This document shows, in pieces, positions 49,349 to 57,640 of a stretch of DNA of 64,000 nt (positions are counted from its first letter, which is position 1; each line of letters begins with the position of its first letter). The stretch is from Actinomycetota bacterium (lineage in GTDB: Bacteria; Actinomycetota; Acidimicrobiia; IMCC26256; VFJJ01): positions 1 to 64,000 of the forward strand of contig VFJJ01000051.1 of assembly GCA_009886115.1 (NCBI GenBank), in the 5' to 3' direction. The translations under genes and the position numbers were made by a program. Under the pieces are notes generated by a model. It did not search any database. It was given only the letters and a program-made list of their open reading frames with translations, and was not told the DNA's origin.

Positions 49349-50197
49349 TTACTCCTCGCCGATCTTGACCCGGGCGTAGGCCGACACCGTGGCCTCAGCC
49401 CCCAGGCTCTTGACCAGCTGGGCGATCGAGACCTTCGTGTCCTTCACGAACGCCTGCTCGACGAGGCAGCGATCGCGGAAGAACCCGCCGAGGCGAGCCT
49501 CGACGATCTTGGGGATCGCCGCCTCGGGCTTGCCCTCGTTGCGCGTGATGTTCTCGTAGACCTCGCGCTCAGCGTCGATCACCGACTGCGGGACGTCTTC
49601 GCGTCGCAGCCAACCCGGCGCGGCCGACGCCGCGTGCAGCGCGACATCGTGGGCGATCTCCTGGGCCTGCGGGTTCGAGGGGTCGACGCCGCTGAGTACG
49701 ACGATGACGCCGACCGTGCCGCGACCGTCCTGACGGTGCACGTAGGTGTCGATGAGCCCGGCCCCGGCGTCGAGGCGCACGACCCGTCCCAGCGAGATGT
49801 TCTCGCCCAGTCGGGCAGCGAGCTCCTTCACCGCGGTGTCGACCGACTCGCCGGTGCCGGCGAAGGTTTGCGACGCCAGGTCGGACGCGTCGCTCGCAGC
49901 CTGGCCGGCCAGCGTCGTGACTGCGGCCTTGAAATCGTCACCCTTGGCGACGAAGTCCGTCTCGCTGTTCAGCTCGACGATGGCCCCGATCGAACCTGCG
50001 ACCGCGATGTCGATCGCCCCCTGATCGGCGGCACGATCCCTGCGCTTGTCCACACCGGCGAGGCCCTTCTCGCGAAGCCACTTCTTGGCCTCATCGAAGT
50101 CGCCACCGGTGGCTTCGAGTGCGCGCTTGCAGTCCATCATGCCGGCGCCCGTGGCCTTGCGGAGGGCGGCGACGTCCTTGGCCGAGATCTCAGCCAT
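49349..50197 (-). CDS. tsf: translation elongation factor Ts
   Basis: Nucleotide-exchange factor for EF-Tu, 282 residues. The UBA-like N-terminus (VAALRKATGAGMMDCKRALEATGGD) and the dimer core (VELNSETDFVAKGDDF) are clear. AGGAG precedes the ATG at 50197; a GTG one codon earlier is an alternative. It lies 57 bases after rpsB. Confidence 0.97.
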   Translation of the reverse strand: MAEISAKDVAALRKATGAGMMDCKRALEATGGDFDEAKKWLREKGLAGVDKRRDRAADQGAIDIAVAGSIGAIVELNSETDFVAKGDDFKAAVTTLAGQAASDASDLASQTFAGTGESVDTAVKELAARLGENISLGRVVRLDAGAGLIDTYVHRQDGRGTVGVIVVLSGVDPSNPQAQEIAHDVALHAASAAPGWLRREDVPQSVIDAEREVYENITRNEGKPEAAIPKIVEARLGGFFRDRCLVEQAFVKDTKVSIAQLVKSLGAEATVSAYARVKIGEE

Positions 50198-50254
50198 CAC
50201 ATCTCCTGGGGAATCGAATGGTCGAATGACGAAAACGGAAGGAGGAGCTGGCGT

Positions 50255-51337
50255 TCAGCCGGCATCGGCCGCGGGGGCGGCATCGGCCGCGGGGGCGTCG
50301 TCGGTCACCGCCGGCTCGGCCGCGGGGGCCTCGGCGGCCGGAGCCTCGGGCTCGGTAACCGGCGACGACGCCTCCTCGGTGGCGACGGCCGCAGCGACCG
50401 GGGCCTCCTCGGCTGCTTCGGCTGCTTCGGCCGGAGCGTTCTTGGCGGCCTCCTTGGCCTCCTTGGCAGCCTCCTGGGCGGCGAGCAGACGCTCCTCGCG
50501 GGCCCGCTGTGCGGCAGCGGCCTCGGCCTTGGCCCGGGCCTGCTCGGCGGCCCGGCGACGGGCCTCCTCGGGGTCGAGTTGACGCGGCGCCGGGGCGGCT
50601 GCTGGGGTCTCGGCCGAGCTGGCGCTCGCGGCCGGACGGGGATCGCGGGCCGCAGCGATGCGCCGACCCTCGTCGACGGCGTCGGCGATGATGCGGCACA
50701 TCAACTCGGCCGAGCGGATCGCGTCGTCGTTGCCCGGGATCACGTACTCGATGAGGTCGGGATCGCAGTTGGTGTCGACGACCGCCACGATCGGCAGCCC
50801 GAGCTTGTTGGCTTCGGTGACCGCGATGTGCTCCTTCTTGGTGTCGACGATGAACACCGCGTTCGGAGCCCGGTCGAGGCCGACGATGCCTGCGAGGTAC
50901 CGCTGGAGCTTGATGAGCTCACGACGGTTGCGGAGCGCTTCCTTCTTGGGCATGGCCTCGAACTCGCCGCTGCGCTCTTGACGCTCGAGCTCGCGCATCT
51001 TGGCGACGCGCCCATGGATCGTGGTGAAGTTGGTGAGCATGCCGCCGAGCCAACGCTCGTTGATGTACGGCATGCCGCAGCGGGTGGCGTGCTTGCGGAC
51101 GGGCTCCTGCGCCTGCTTCTTGGTGGCGATGAACAGGATCGTGCCGCCTCGCGCCGTGAGATCGCGAACGAACTGGTAGGCCTCGTCGATCCGCACCAGC
51201 GACTGCTGCAGGTCGATGATGTAGATCCCGTTGCGCTCGCCGAAGATGAACCGCTTCATCTTCGGGTTCCAACGGCGGGTCTGGTGGCCGAAATGGACGC
51301 CGGCCTCGAGCAACTGTCGCATGGTGACGACGGGCAT
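50255..51337 (-). CDS. rpsB: 30S ribosomal protein S2 with long Ala/Glu tail
   Basis: Small-subunit protein. The core (1-~235) is typical: [35 protein letters not shown] at the start and the usual [10 protein letters not shown] late motif. Residues ~240-360 are Ala/Glu/Pro/Arg rich and helical, an addition found in several Actinobacteria but long here. GGGAG precedes the ATG at 51337. A TACACT at 51563-51568 would give a ~220-base leader, the place where autoregulation by S2 would act. Confidence 0.96.
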   Translation of the reverse strand: MPVVTMRQLLEAGVHFGHQTRRWNPKMKRFIFGERNGIYIIDLQQSLVRIDEAYQFVRDLTARGGTILFIATKKQAQEPVRKHATRCGMPYINERWLGGMLTNFTTIHGRVAKMRELERQERSGEFEAMPKKEALRNRRELIKLQRYLAGIVGLDRAPNAVFIVDTKKEHIAVTEANKLGLPIVAVVDTNCDPDLIEYVIPGNDDAIRSAELMCRIIADAVDEGRRIAAARDPRPAASASSAETPAAAPAPRQLDPEEARRRAAEQARAKAEAAAAQRAREERLLAAQEAAKEAKEAAKNAPAEAAEAAEEAPVAAAVATEEASSPVTEPEAPAAEAPAAEPAVTDDAPAADAAPAADAG

Positions 51338-51562
51338 GGTTGACGCTCCCTGGGTTGATCATCCGCCCGTTGTGCGTGTCGGCTCCGGTGAGCGAAGTGT
51401 CGCTCGAGCCTTCACGACCGAGGGTGCACGGGCGTGCGAGATGGCATGACGTAGGTGGGGCGGGACGGTGCCGGGGGTCTGGCACCTGTGCCGACCGTGG
51501 GTGCGGTGTGGCTCGCGCGGTGCGTGCTGTGGCTTGTGTGCACCTGGTTCGGCCGGCTCGAC

Positions 51563-51568
51563 AGTGTA
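51563..51568 (-). promoter_or_regulatory. candidate -10 TACACT for rpsB-tsf
   Basis: The minus strand reads TACACT about 226 bases before rpsB. The 246-base spacer 51338-51583 otherwise holds a GC-rich leader with no recognisable RNA gene. Confidence 0.35.
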
Positions 51569-51583
51569 CCCGGCGCCGCGACG

Positions 51584-52129
51584 TCATCCGAGTTCGGTAT
51601 CGAGCCTGACCACGTCGGCGGGGACGATCCGGCGCAACAGCAGGCGCGGGTCACGGTAGGCGCCGTCGACCCGGAGGCCGAAGTGCACCACGGCGCCTTC
51701 GTGGCCCGAGCCCATCGCCCCCGAGGCCCCGACGGTCTGGCCTCGCCGGACCCGCTCGCCTCGGGCCACCGAAACCTCGGCCAGGTACGAGTAGGTCGTG
51801 ACGACACCATCGCCGTGATCGACGGTGACGTACTCCGCTTCGCCGATCCGGCCGGCGAAGATCACCACGCCAGCACCGGCTACCTGCACTGGCGTCGACG
51901 GCTCGGCCGCGAAGTCGAGACCCCGGTGTCCGGGTCCGTACCGGTGCGAGGGCTCGCGGAACTCGGCCACGATCGCCCCCTCGACGGGGGCGCTCCAACG
52001 CAGCGGCGTGGGCCGGGCCACCTGCGCCGACGCTTCGTCTTGAACGAGTGCCGTCACGGACGACGCCGTGACCACCATCGCCAGCCCCAACCTCGACACG
52101 ATCGACGCCACCATCGACGACACCCGCAT
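51584..52129 (-). CDS. exported M23 (LytM-like) peptidase domain protein
   Basis: A 181-residue secreted protein. The signal peptide is followed by a LytM fold with GHRGLDF (zinc His and Asp) and a late VVHFGLR. The catalytic His two places before the last zinc His (HxH in active enzymes) is replaced by Val, a trait that I recall for homologues near rpsB in other Actinobacteria. It may therefore regulate or bind peptidoglycan rather than cut it. GGGGAGG precedes the ATG at 52129. A TAGCCT at 52219-52224 is a possible -10. It lies between whiG and rpsB, as in other Actinobacteria. Confidence 0.9.
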   Translation of the reverse strand: MRVSSMVASIVSRLGLAMVVTASSVTALVQDEASAQVARPTPLRWSAPVEGAIVAEFREPSHRYGPGHRGLDFAAEPSTPVQVAGAGVVIFAGRIGEAEYVTVDHGDGVVTTYSYLAEVSVARGERVRRGQTVGASGAMGSGHEGAVVHFGLRVDGAYRDPRLLLRRIVPADVVRLDTELG

Positions 52130-52240
52130 GTCTGCCTCCCCGTTCCGGACGGTTCGATCGGACGCGCTGGCGCTCCGACGAATCGAGACGGGGGAGGTGA
52201 GGCGGGGAAGGCGAGGAGCAGGCTACCGCTCCTGCGACGC

Positions 52241-53011
52241 TCAGCTACTGCTGCGCTCGGGCTCGGTGAGACGCGAGCGGAGCTGCAGGATGGCCTTGGT
52301 GTGGATCTGGCAGACCCGGCTCTCGGTGACGCCGAGCACATCGCCGATCTCGGCGAGGGTGAGCCCCTCGTAGTAGTAGAGGGTCAGCACCAGGCGCTCG
52401 CGCTCGGGCATGCGGTTGATGGCATCGGCCAGGATCCGCTTGGTCTCCTCGACCTCGTAGGCCTCGAGGGGATCTCCGGCCCGGTCGGCGATGGTGTCGC
52501 CGAGCGTCGAACCGTCGCCACGCTCGCCGGTGATGGCCTCGTCGAGGGCGATGATCCCCACGAAGGAGATCTGCGAGAGGGTGCTGGCGAGCTCCTCCTC
52601 ACTCAGGTCGAGCTCCTCGGCCAGCTCCTTGTCGGTGGGTGAGCGGCGCAGCTCGTTCTCGAGCTTCGAGTAGGCCCGTTCGATGGAGCGGGCCTTGGCC
52701 CGGATCGAGCGGGGGACCCAGTCGTAGGAGCGGAGCTCGTCGATGATCGCACCGCGGATACGGGCGATGGCGTAGGTCTCGAACTTGAAGCCCCGCTGGG
52801 GCTCGAACTTCTCGATGGCGTCGATGAGCCCGAACACCCCGTACGACACCAGGTCGGCCTGGTCGACGCTCTGCGGGAGACCGACGCCGACACGACCGGC
52901 CACGAACTTCACGAGCGGCGCGTAGTGCAGGATCAGCCGGTCGCGCGCCTCACGCAAGCCCGACTGTTTGTAGCCCGTCCAGAGTGCTTCGATACCGGGG
53001 TCTTGGTCCAT
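52241..53011 (-). CDS. whiG: RNA polymerase sigma factor, WhiG/FliA family
   Basis: A 256-residue sigma-28-type factor. Region 2 reads LVSYGVFGLIDAIEKF and YAIARIRGAIIDELR, region 3 VPRSIRAKARSIE, and region 4 LTLAEIGDVLGVTESRVCQIH. In Streptomyces WhiG commits aerial hyphae to sporulation; in motile Actinobacteria homologues drive flagellar genes. The ATG at 53011 has a poor ribosome site; an upstream in-frame start at 53080 would overlap the recombinase gene. It lies 34 bases after the Xer gene, and the pair may be co-transcribed. Confidence 0.94.
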   Translation of the reverse strand: MDQDPGIEALWTGYKQSGLREARDRLILHYAPLVKFVAGRVGVGLPQSVDQADLVSYGVFGLIDAIEKFEPQRGFKFETYAIARIRGAIIDELRSYDWVPRSIRAKARSIERAYSKLENELRRSPTDKELAEELDLSEEELASTLSQISFVGIIALDEAITGERGDGSTLGDTIADRAGDPLEAYEVEETKRILADAINRMPERERLVLTLYYYEGLTLAEIGDVLGVTESRVCQIHTKAILQLRSRLTEPERSSS

Positions 53012-53045
53012 CAGGCGTCCGCGATTCCAGGAGTCGGGCGGGGGG

Positions 53046-54020
53046 TCAGGCCCGGGGATGGGTGTCGTCGTACACCGCACGCACCCGGTCGATCGTCAGG
53101 TGGGTGTAGATCTGCGTGGTGCCCACGTCGGCGTGTCCGAGCAGTTCTTGCACACTTCTGAGGTCTGCGCCCCCTTCGAGCAGATGCGTAGCGTATGCGT
53201 GCCGCAGAGCGTGCGGGTGCAACCGCCGACCGTCGTCGACTCGGCAGCGTTCGACGATCCGTCGCGCGTCACGGGGCGTGAGGCGATGACCCCGCAGATT
53301 CACGAAGAGTGCCTCCGGCGGGGTCGCGGGGTTCGCCAACGCCGACCGCGCACGCTCGCGATAGTCGGCGACGGCGCCGATCACGGTCGGGGGAACCGGA
53401 ATCCGCCTGACCTTGGCCCGCTTGCCGAGGACGGTGATGGTGCACGCCGTCCTGTCGACGTCGTCGAGATCCATCCCACACAGCTCGGACACCCGGACCC
53501 CGGCGCCGTAGAGCACCTCGACGACGGCCCGGTCGCGCAATGCTCGGGCTCCGTCGACCGAGCGCGCCTCGAGGTCGTCGAGCAGGGCGACGGTGTCGGC
53601 GGCCCGAGGGACACGCGGGAGTCGGGACGGCCCGGCCGGGGTCCGGAGCGTGAGCGTGGGGTCGGTGGCCGTGATACCGCGCCGCACGGCCCACCGGAAG
53701 TACGAACGCAGCGCCGATCCCGAGCGGGCGACGGTCGAACGCGCCAGCCCACGTGTCGAGAGGAAGGCCACGTACCGCCGAACGAGCCGATGGTCGACCT
53801 CGCCCGGGCCGGTGACACCAGCGCGTCCGGCCCAGGTGACGAAGGCACCCACGTCGTGGTGGTAGGCCGCGCCCGTCGACGGCGCCCGGCCGGCCAGCGC
53901 CGACCACCAGGCGGCCAGCTCCCACGGCGATCCGTCACTCGACGCGATCGGCGGCTCCCCGACGGTGGCGGGTGCGCCTGAGACAGCGTGAGCGGTCGGA
54001 GACCGTTCGACCACCAGCAC
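53046..54020 (-). CDS. xerC: tyrosine recombinase XerC/XerD-like
   Basis: Site-specific recombinase for resolving chromosome dimers. The N-terminal SAM-like domain is followed by the catalytic set: Arg in AGVRVSEL, Lys in GKRAKVR, His/Arg in HPHALRHAYATHLLEGG, His in LGHADVGTT, and the nucleophile in QIYTHL. At 324 residues it is normal with a ~30-residue N-terminal extension. The GTG at 54020 or one two codons on is the start; TACGAT at 54050-54055 on the minus strand is a candidate -10. FtsK, its likely activator, is also in the window. Whether this is XerC or the sole Xer cannot be told. Confidence 0.93.
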   Translation of the reverse strand: MLVVERSPTAHAVSGAPATVGEPPIASSDGSPWELAAWWSALAGRAPSTGAAYHHDVGAFVTWAGRAGVTGPGEVDHRLVRRYVAFLSTRGLARSTVARSGSALRSYFRWAVRRGITATDPTLTLRTPAGPSRLPRVPRAADTVALLDDLEARSVDGARALRDRAVVEVLYGAGVRVSELCGMDLDDVDRTACTITVLGKRAKVRRIPVPPTVIGAVADYRERARSALANPATPPEALFVNLRGHRLTPRDARRIVERCRVDDGRRLHPHALRHAYATHLLEGGADLRSVQELLGHADVGTTQIYTHLTIDRVRAVYDDTHPRA

Positions 54021-54089
54021 ACCTCAGCTCGTCGGACGTTGCCCCTGCATCGTACGCCACCCGTGGGGACCCCCCGGACGAGCGCCCGC

Positions 54090-54189
54090 GCTGGGCGACG
54101 TTGGTCGGAGTTGGTCGGAGTTGGTTGGCGTTGAGAGGCGCTGAGAGGCGCTGGGCGGTGTTGGACGGTGTTGGACGGCGTTTCGGGCG
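54090..54189. repeat. ten-copy 10-base tandem repeat
   Basis: Ten contiguous decamers begin at 54090: variants of GTTGGTCGGA, including two identical GTTGGTCGGA, GCTGAGAGGC and GTTGGACGGC units. The period is exactly ten throughout. It lies between the start of the Xer gene and the stop of the gene at 54215, in non-coding DNA upstream of the xer-whiG unit. Confidence 0.9.
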
Positions 54190-54214
54190 TCCCACCTGTG
54201 CGCCCGGTGTGCTC

Positions 54215-54832
54215 TCATGCGATCCGTTCGTGAGCCCGGCGGTGGAGGCGGTAGGCCGCGACACGCCAGGTGCCCCCGTCGCGCTTGAGGTAGAGCTCGT
54301 TGCGCAGCTCGCCCGGGGTGCCATCGCTGGCGTCGGCACCGTCGGTGCCCTCGCTGGTGGCGCGGTTGTCGCTGGGGCCGCGGTTGTCCGCTCTGTTGCG
54401 GTCGCGGCCGACTCGGGTGGCCCGGTCGGCCAGCACGAGTCGGGTCCGCACGACCGCCTGCAGCCGTCCGGCGTCCATCGACTCCACCACCACCTGCTCG
54501 ACGAGCCCGACGTACTCGGCCTGGCGATCTCCGTAGGCCGAGACCTTGTCGGCGACGAAGTCGAGCTGGCCCCGGCCGTCACGCAGCGACGGGGCCGAGA
54601 GCTCCCAGAGCATCGGGAAGTCGAGCCGGTCCCAGGCCCACTCGTACGCCAGAGCGGTCTCCTCGGGCGACGGCCCGCGCTGCAGGAACACCGCGACGAT
54701 CATCCAGATGCCCACACCGACGATGAGGACGCCCACGAGCACGATCGGCACGATCGTCGGGCTGCCCCCGTCGGGCTTCACGTCGGCGCCGACGATCGCA
54801 CCGGTCACGGTGGTGAGGCCGCGGACGATCAC
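54215..54832 (-). CDS. membrane-anchored hypothetical protein
   Basis: A 205-residue protein with one membrane helix near residues 26-52 (IVPIVLVGVLIVGVGIW) and an outside domain that looks like an NTF2-type or cystatin-like fold: helix with YEWAWDRLDFPMLWELSA, then strands, ending RNELYLKRDGGTWRVAAYRLH. A Ser/Asp/Gly-rich loop (~150-172) interrupts it. The ATG overlaps the LLM gene stop by four bases (ATGA). I do not recognise a named family. Confidence 0.8.
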   Translation of the reverse strand: MIVRGLTTVTGAIVGADVKPDGGSPTIVPIVLVGVLIVGVGIWMIVAVFLQRGPSPEETALAYEWAWDRLDFPMLWELSAPSLRDGRGQLDFVADKVSAYGDRQAEYVGLVEQVVVESMDAGRLQAVVRTRLVLADRATRVGRDRNRADNRGPSDNRATSEGTDGADASDGTPGELRNELYLKRDGGTWRVAAYRLHRRAHERIA

Positions 54833-55821
54833 TTCCCGGCTCCCGACGCCGCGAGCGCGTTCGCGGCCGGCGCCGAGCCGTGTCGGGACCGGGACGGGGA
54901 TTGCAGGTCGAGGACTGCGGCCGCGGCCTCCTCGAGCTCGACGGTCCAGTCGGCGGGCTCGTCGAAGGGCACGAGCACGAACTTCGAGAACCCCACGTCG
55001 ATGAAGCGGCCGAGGAACCGCCGCACCTCCGCGAAGCCGATGGGGATCACCTCTGCCGGATCGATGCCGTAGCGCTGCACGAGCCCGCTCACGAGCGGGT
55101 TGTCGACGGCCTCGTGGGCGTAGCCGAGGAGCAGTCCGTAGTGCTCGGGATCGATGCGACGCCCGGAGCGCTCGGCCTCAGCCTCGACGCTGAGGCGCCC
55201 GTCCTCACAGAGCTGCGGCGTGGCGAACGACGGCAGCCAACCGTCGCCCAGGCGCCCCACCCGCCGCAGCTCGGACGGAGCCCGTCCCCCGAGCCACACG
55301 TCGGGCGGCTGTTGGACGGGCTTGGGGCCGATGGTCACGTCGTCGAGGTGGAAGTGCTGCCCGTGGTGGGTGACGCCGTCCTCGGTCCACAAGCGGCGCA
55401 TGAGCGGCAGGGCCTCGTCGAACCAGCTGGCCCGATCGCTCCGGTCGATGCCGAACACCTGCTGCTCTGTGGTGTCGACCACGCCGAGCCCGAAGGCCGG
55501 TAGCGTGCGTCCGCCCGAGAGCCGGTCGAGCGTGGCCCATTCCTTGGCGAGGAGCACGGGGTTGCGGCCCGAGAGCACCTGCACGCTCGTGCCCAGCTTG
55601 AGCCGCGACGACCGTCCGGCTGCGATCGCCAGGCCGACGATGGGGTCGATGCGGTCCGAGGTGATGCGCTCGGGCAGCCACAGCGAGTCGAACCCCAACC
55701 GGTCGAGCTCGTCGACCATGAGCCCGAACTGCGCGGCGTCGTCGCCCGGGCCCCGGCCCCCACCAGCACCTGCATCGCGGCTTCGCGAGAGGCCCAGGCC
55801 GAATCCGATGCGCACCTTCAT
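54829..55821 (-). CDS. LLM class (F420-dependent-type) oxidoreductase
   Basis: A 330-residue luciferase-like TIM-barrel protein. The opening RIGFGLG, LGFDSLWLPERI, RLKLGTSVQVLSGRNPVLLAKEWATLDRLSGGR and VWLGGRAP are typical of F420-dependent members in Actinobacteria, although FMN cannot be excluded. GGAGG precedes the ATG at 55821. It is coupled to the membrane protein downstream. The substrate is unknown; the pairing with a membrane-anchored partner is odd. Confidence 0.87.
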   Translation of the reverse strand: MKVRIGFGLGLSRSRDAGAGGGRGPGDDAAQFGLMVDELDRLGFDSLWLPERITSDRIDPIVGLAIAAGRSSRLKLGTSVQVLSGRNPVLLAKEWATLDRLSGGRTLPAFGLGVVDTTEQQVFGIDRSDRASWFDEALPLMRRLWTEDGVTHHGQHFHLDDVTIGPKPVQQPPDVWLGGRAPSELRRVGRLGDGWLPSFATPQLCEDGRLSVEAEAERSGRRIDPEHYGLLLGYAHEAVDNPLVSGLVQRYGIDPAEVIPIGFAEVRRFLGRFIDVGFSKFVLVPFDEPADWTVELEEAAAAVLDLQSPSRSRHGSAPAANALAASGAGK

Positions 55822-55991
55822 GACCGGTCTCCTCCAGATGTCAACCCGATGTCAACCCGCGGTCGAGCGTACGACCGCGTGCGCCACCCGCCACACTCGG
55901 CGCCCCCTCGAAGCGTTTCGCAGTTCCCGCGAACCGTTCGCCGAGATCGCGACGCGCCGAGCGCGCAGGCACGGCTGTCGTACCCCCCAGG

Positions 55992-55997
55992 TACGGT
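55992..55997 (+). promoter_or_regulatory. candidate -10 TACGGT for yifB-dprA
   Basis: TACGGT on the plus strand lies 123 bases before the yifB ATG in the 298-base divergent spacer 55822-56119. That spacer otherwise shows only a small GTACC/GGTAC repeat and no gene. Confidence 0.3.
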
Positions 55998-56119
55998 GAC
56001 ACCACCGAACGAGTGGCCACGGCTGCACCCCGTCGAGGGTGCGAGACAGGCCCTCCTCGCCGGCGCCCGCCCGGGCGTCGGCTGGTTGCGCCGAGCGCGC
56101 ACACGGGGAGGGGAACGCC

Positions 56120-57640
56120 ATGCTCGCGTCGGTCGTGAGTGCGTTGTTGTGCGGGATCGACGGTCAGCTGGTCACCGTCGAAGTTCACGTCTCGGGAGGG
56201 ATCCCGAGCTACACGGTGGTCGGGCTCCCCGACACCGCAGTGCGGGAGTCGAGGGAACGCATCCGCGCCGCATTGTTGTCGTCGCAGCTGCCGTGGCCGA
56301 TGAAGCGGGTCACGGTCAACCTGGCGCCCAGCGGGATCAAGAAGAGCGGCGCCGGTCTCGACCTGCCCACGGCGGTGGGGCTGCTCCTGGCGATCGACGA
56401 GCTCCCGGCCGGGTGCCTCGACGGCGTGGGTGTCGTCGGCGAGGTCGGCCTCGACGGCACGATCCGGGGGGTGCCCGGGGTTCTCGCCATCGTCGAGGCG
56501 CTGCGCGACTCCGGTCTCGACATCGTCGTGGTGCCGGTCGCCAATGCCGCCGAGGCCGAGCTCGTGGCTGGCATCACCGTGCGCCCGGCGCGAACGCTGG
56601 GCGAGCTGCGCGGCTGCCTCAAGGGAGAAGATGCCTGGCCGTCGATCCCCGATCCCGGCCCCAGCTCGGGCTGGAGCGGTGGGATCGGCGACCTCGACGC
56701 CGACGGCGACGGCGCCGATCTGGCCGACGTGCGTGGGCTGCCGATGGCCCGTCGGGCGCTCGAGATCGCTGCCGCCGGAGGCCATCACCTCCTCATGGCC
56801 GGCCCACCCGGGATCGGCAAGACCATGCTGGCACGACGACTCCACACGATCCTGCCGCCCCTCGAGCCGCAGGAGGCCCTCGAGGTCACCCGCATCCATT
56901 CGGCGGCCGGTCGACGCATCGGTGGCGGTCTGGCGCGGCGACGCCCCTTCGAGGCCCCTCACCACTCAGCGACGGCGCCGGCGCTCATAGGCGGCGGCAG
57001 CGGCCGGCTCCGACCGGGAGCGGTCACGCTCGCGCACCGGGGTGTGTTGTTCCTCGACGAGCTCGGCGAGTTCCCGCCAATCGCCCTCGAAGCGCTGCGC
57101 GAGCCCCTCGAGCAGGGCGAGGTGAGCATCTTCCGCTCGGCCGCGTCGATGGTGTTCCCGGCGGCGTTCACGCTGATCGCCTGTACCAACCCCTGCCCGT
57201 GCGGACGAGGCGCCATCTCGTGCCGGTGCAGCGACCAGGCCCGGGCCCGATACGCCCGGCGCCTGTCGCAGCCGCTGCTCGATCGCTTCGACCTCCGGCT
57301 GGCGCTCACCCCACCGGCATCCGGCGATCCGCCCGGCGAGTCGTCGCGGGTTGTACGCGAGCGCGTGATGGAGGCCGTCGCGCGGCAGCAGGCCCGCTAC
57401 CTCAACCGACCGTGGCAACGCAACGCCCAGATTCCCAGCGGGATCGTGGTGCGCGAGCTCCCGGTCTCGCCCCAGTGCGCCGACGCCCTCCGGCTGATCG
57501 GCAGCCAGGGCCGCGTGAGCGCTCGGGGCCTCATGGCCATCCGCCGCGTCGCCCAAACCCTGGCCGACCTCGACGGCCGGGCGACGCCGTCGGTCGACGA
57601 TCTCCTGCTGGCGGCCGAGCTCAGGGTCGACGTCATATGA
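56120..57640 (+). CDS. yifB: YifB family Mg-chelatase-like AAA ATPase (ComM-like)
   Basis: A 506-residue hexameric AAA helicase related to ComM, which promotes branch migration of DNA taken up by transformation. A Lon-protease-like N-terminal domain (SGIKKSGAGLDLPTAVG) is followed by Walker A GPPGIGKT, Walker B GVLFLDEL and the zinc-like NPCPCGRG motif. GGGGAGGGG precedes the ATG at 56120. It overlaps dprA by four bases, a pairing that points to DNA uptake. Confidence 0.94.
   Translation: MLASVVSALLCGIDGQLVTVEVHVSGGIPSYTVVGLPDTAVRESRERIRAALLSSQLPWPMKRVTVNLAPSGIKKSGAGLDLPTAVGLLLAIDELPAGCLDGVGVVGEVGLDGTIRGVPGVLAIVEALRDSGLDIVVVPVANAAEAELVAGITVRPARTLGELRGCLKGEDAWPSIPDPGPSSGWSGGIGDLDADGDGADLADVRGLPMARRALEIAAAGGHHLLMAGPPGIGKTMLARRLHTILPPLEPQEALEVTRIHSAAGRRIGGGLARRRPFEAPHHSATAPALIGGGSGRLRPGAVTLAHRGVLFLDELGEFPPIALEALREPLEQGEVSIFRSAASMVFPAAFTLIACTNPCPCGRGAISCRCSDQARARYARRLSQPLLDRFDLRLALTPPASGDPPGESSRVVRERVMEAVARQQARYLNRPWQRNAQIPSGIVVRELPVSPQCADALRLIGSQGRVSARGLMAIRRVAQTLADLDGRATPSVDDLLLAAELRVDVI

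Noticed and set aside
48386-51343. A 985-codon plus-strand open frame antisense to frr, pyrH, tsf and rpsB
   Set aside because: It spans four clear minus-strand genes and is low-complexity, so it is a shadow frame.
51338-51583. Possible structured RNA gene in the rpsB leader
   Set aside because: I could not build a tRNA, RNase P, SRP or tmRNA secondary structure from it; it reads as a GC-rich leader.
54090-54189. A CRISPR-like reading of the repeat region
   Set aside because: Units are contiguous and only ten bases, without spacers, and no cas genes are near.
53935-54582. A minus-strand ORF across the decamer repeat
   Set aside because: Its repetitive Asn/Thr/Gln/Arg-containing sequence is a translation of the 10-base repeat and it overlaps real genes on both sides.
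55849-57636. In-frame extension upstream of dprA (999 codons in total)
   Set aside because: The extension runs through yifB in another frame and is Arg-rich. The dprA ATG in the ATGA overlap is the natural start.
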